Made by a program: the position numbers and the translations under genes. 27,239 nucleotides of DNA from assembly GCF_023230885.1 (NCBI RefSeq), contig NZ_JALNWM010000012.1, positions 1 through 27,239 of the forward strand, given 5' to 3'. Below are positions 25,418 through 27,239 of the stretch, in pieces; within the stretch, counting starts at the first letter, position 1, and every line of letters begins with the position of its first letter. A model generated the notes under the pieces. It saw only the letters and a program-made list of their open reading frames with translations, had not been told where the DNA came from and ran no database searches. Source of the DNA: Desulfocurvus sp. (GTDB taxonomy: Bacteria; Desulfobacterota; Desulfovibrionia; Desulfovibrionales; Desulfovibrionaceae).

Positions 25418-25963
25418 TCAGGGAAAGCCCGGGGGCTCCAGGCGTTTGGCGTAGATGATCTTGTGCTCCCCGGGGGCGTAGAAGCTCTTCATCATGGCGA
25501 TGAGGGAAAAGCCCTTGTGCTCGTAGAAGGCGCGGGTGGGGCGGTATTGCCCGCGCGAGGACGTTTCGGCCACCAGGGTCGTGGGCCGCGCGCCGCGCAC
25601 GCGCCGCTCCACCAGCTCCAGCAGGGCGCCGCCCACCCCCGCCCCGCGCCGCGACTGGTGTACGGCGATCCAGTAGAGGTCGACCCAGTCCGGGGCGTAG
25701 GTGGCCGGGCCGTAGCAGGCGAACCCGGCCAGGGGCGCGGCCTGGGCGCCGCTTCCGGCCCCGGCCCCGTCTTCGGCGAACACGAAGAAGTAGCCGCTGG
25801 GCTCGCCGTCGCGCAGGCGTTCCTCCACCAGGCTCCCGGCCATTTCCACTTCGGCGGGGGAGAAGAAACCCGACGAGGCCGCCACGTCCATGACGGCCTG
25901 CCGGTCCTCGGGGCGCACGCTTTCGCGCAGGGTCAGCGGCCTGGCGGCCGCGCGGACGCCCAC
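25418..25963 (-). CDS. GNAT-family N-acetyltransferase, third gene of the ATP-grasp operon
   Basis: A 181-residue acyl-CoA N-acyltransferase. Motif A, which binds acetyl-CoA pyrophosphate, is VDLYWIAVHQSRRGAGVGGALL (about residues 94-114), with the Q-x-x-R/G-x-G-x-G pattern at 103-111. The C-terminal RAFYEHKGFSLI (144-155) is the usual motif B tyrosine region. An Ala/Gly-rich loop at 65-78 is low complexity. The GTG at 25963 lies four bases after the stop of the preceding ATP-grasp gene, so translation is coupled; any earlier start would overlap that gene. It ends the operon. The acceptor is unknown; acetylation of the amino group of whatever the two ligases make is the natural inference. Confidence 0.87.
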   Translation of the reverse strand: MGVRAAARPLTLRESVRPEDRQAVMDVAASSGFFSPAEVEMAGSLVEERLRDGEPSGYFFVFAEDGAGAGSGAQAAPLAGFACYGPATYAPDWVDLYWIAVHQSRRGAGVGGALLELVERRVRGARPTTLVAETSSRGQYRPTRAFYEHKGFSLIAMMKSFYAPGEHKIIYAKRLEPPGFP

Positions 25964-25967
25964 GGGC

Positions 25968-26987
25968 TCAGGCCGCCTTGCGGGTCGGGGGGAATCCGGG
26001 CCGCGACAGCCCGGCGCGCAGGATGCGCATGACGGCTTCCTCGAATCCCAGGCCCGCCTGGCGCAGGGCGGCGCGAAAACCGCCGTCGGGCGACAGGCAG
26101 GGGTTGGCGTTGACATCGATGACCAGGGGCGTGCCGTCGGCGTCCACGCGCACGTCCACCCGCGCGTAGCCGCACAGGCCGAAGGCCCGCCAGCAGTCCA
26201 GGGCCGTGCGCGTCAGGGCCTCGGCCAGGGCCGCGTCGTTCGGGCCCAGCTCGAAGCTGCGCCGGGTGGAGCGGTAGGCCGGGCTGTCCTCTTCCCATTT
26301 GGCGGCGTAGCCCAGGACGCGCGACCCCTCGGCCCACCGGCCGTCGAAGACCATCTCGGCCAGGGGCAGCACCTCGGGCCCCCCGGGGCCGTCCAGCAGG
26401 GCGACGTTGAATTCGCGACCCTCCACATACCGCTCGGCGAAGCACTCGCCGCCCATGCGCGGGGCGCGCTGGCGCAGCAGGGCGCACAGCTCGCCCGCGC
26501 AGTCCACCAGGGGCGCGGCGTCGTCGCCAAGGCCGATGGAGGCGTGCTCCCAGACGGACTTGACGATGTAGCGGCCCCGGGCCGAGGCGCCGGGGCCTTC
26601 CAGCTCGGCCAGGGCCCGCCAGTCGGGGGTGGGGATGCCCGCCGCGCGCAGCACGGCCTTGGCGAAGAGCTTGTTGGACGACAGGGCCATGGCCGAGGAG
26701 CCCGCCCCGGTGAAGGGCAGGCCCATGTCCTCCAGCAGCGCCGGGGCGTAGTGGATGCAGCGCCCGCCGCCCTCGCCGCCCTCCACGAGGTTGAAGACCA
26801 CGTCGGGCGCGGCCCCGCGCAGGGCCGAAGCCGTGTCGGGCAGGTCCAGGGTGAAGGGCACCGAGGCCGTATCCAGCCCCAGGGTGCGCAGGGCCTTGCG
26901 CACGGCGGCGGCCTGGACCAGGGTGTCGCGGTCGTCGGCCCCGGCGCCGGGGCCGGGCCGGTTTTGCAGCAGGACGGCCCGCTTCAT
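25968..26987 (-). CDS. D-alanine-D-alanine ligase-like ATP-grasp enzyme (second of two)
   Basis: A 339-residue ATP-grasp ligase, which joins a carboxylate to an amine through an acyl phosphate. It follows the Ddl layout: VVFNLVEGGEGGGR (63-76, VFNLLEG-like), GLPFTGAGSSAMALSSNKLFAK (about 89-110), GIPTPDW, the ATP lysine in YIVKSVWEHASIG (140-152), ERYVEGREFNVALL (185-198), and the metal-binding set DVRVDADG with Asp278 and IDVNANP with Asp291 and Asn293. Where Ddl has ENTNPGMT, it has NANPCLSP, so the substrate pocket differs. AAGGAG lies eight bases upstream of the ATG, and the start overlaps the previous gene by four bases. It is unlikely to be the cell-wall Ddl, given the paralogous pair and the GNAT neighbour. 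The true substrate is unknown. Confidence 0.88.
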   Translation of the reverse strand: MKRAVLLQNRPGPGAGADDRDTLVQAAAVRKALRTLGLDTASVPFTLDLPDTASALRGAAPDVVFNLVEGGEGGGRCIHYAPALLEDMGLPFTGAGSSAMALSSNKLFAKAVLRAAGIPTPDWRALAELEGPGASARGRYIVKSVWEHASIGLGDDAAPLVDCAGELCALLRQRAPRMGGECFAERYVEGREFNVALLDGPGGPEVLPLAEMVFDGRWAEGSRVLGYAAKWEEDSPAYRSTRRSFELGPNDAALAEALTRTALDCWRAFGLCGYARVDVRVDADGTPLVIDVNANPCLSPDGGFRAALRQAGLGFEEAVMRILRAGLSRPGFPPTRKAA

Positions 26988-27239
26988 GGCCGCGCTCCTT
27001 CCCGGGGCAGCCGCTGGAGGGCCGATTCGACGATGGCCGCCACCAGCGCCCCGTAGTCGTTGCCGGCCAGGGCCCACATGATGGGCAGGTCGGAGTGCTC
27101 GGGGTTGAGCCCCGGCAGGGGGTTGACCTCGATGAACGCGGGGCGCCCGGCGCCGTCCAGGCGCACGTCCACCCGGCCGCCGTCGCGGCAGCCCAGGGCC
27201 CGCCAGGAGGCCAGGGCCAGGTCCGCCGCGGCGCGGGCC
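26984..27239 (-). CDS. D-alanine-D-alanine ligase-like ATP-grasp enzyme (first of two), C-terminal fragment
   Basis: The frame is open to the window edge, so only the last 84 or so residues are seen. They include the end of an ATP-grasp domain: ALGCRDGGRVDVRLDGAG followed by AFIEVNPLPGLNPEHSDLP. The Asp and the Glu-x-Asn pair are the metal ligands, and the N-P-L-P-G-L-x-P-x-x-S-D-L-P ending resembles many Ddl paralogues more closely than the second gene does. The stop overlaps the next start in the arrangement ATGA, showing tight coupling. Both genes share the segment GC/GY-x-R-V-DVR, so they are paralogues but clearly diverged. The N-terminal substrate domain lies outside the window. Confidence 0.85.
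   Translation of the reverse strand, partial: ARAAADLALASWRALGCRDGGRVDVRLDGAGRPAFIEVNPLPGLNPEHSDLPIMWALAGNDYGALVAAIVESALQRLPREGARP

Overview
The window is very GC-rich chromosomal DNA with long, mostly intact genes. No phage, insertion sequence, CRISPR array, rRNA or tRNA was recognised. The gene set fits an anaerobic Gram-negative deltaproteobacterium, most likely close to the Desulfovibrionaceae. It includes an oxygen-sensitive class III ribonucleotide reductase, an Aap-type polar amino acid ABC importer, an orphan GlcF-like iron-sulfur protein directly upstream of secA, and several PAS-rich signalling proteins. The taxonomic placement is inferred from gene content, not from a marker-gene search.

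Layout. Positions 1-2400 (+): the 3' part of nrdD, a small unknown gene, a strong hairpin, and the APS kinase gene cysC, which ends at a bidirectional terminator. Positions 2398-4670 (-): a fused flippase-like/O-antigen-ligase gene that is broken by an apparent one-base frameshift in a C5 run. Positions 4671-5100: non-coding DNA with a near-perfect 30-bp direct repeat. Positions 5101-8785: dsdA (D-serine dehydratase, -), a divergent alanine dehydrogenase/PNT-family gene (-) and a divergently transcribed EamA exporter (+). Positions 8975-13451 (-): the complete aapJ-aapQ-aapM-aapP importer operon, with a perfect stem-loop between aapJ and aapQ. Positions 13680-16504: a YbhB/PEBP-family gene (-), then a membrane-anchored triple-PAS diguanylate cyclase (+). 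Positions 16565-20306 (-): secA preceded by the GlcF-like gene. Positions 20793-25265: a second EamA exporter (+), a multi-PAS histidine kinase (+) and a convergent REC-HD-GYP response regulator (-). Positions 25418-27239 (-): a tightly coupled operon of two D-Ala-D-Ala-ligase-like ATP-grasp enzymes (the first cut by the window end) and a GNAT acetyltransferase.

How the genes fit together. The stretch 5101-13451 reads as amino acid economy: high-affinity uptake (Aap), deamination of D-serine and probably alanine to pyruvate, and possible efflux (EamA). A cyclic-di-GMP theme links the diguanylate cyclase at 14339-16504, which has an intact GGDEF and I-site, with the HD-GYP phosphodiesterase regulator at 24177-25265. 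That regulator is probably the partner of the adjacent histidine kinase, which has no receiver domain.

The best candidate for an undescribed system is the ATP-grasp/ATP-grasp/GNAT operon at the right edge, which looks like a small ligase pathway that builds and then acetylates a peptide-like molecule. The flippase-ligase fusion is also unusual. Both ideas are inference from motifs and gene order.
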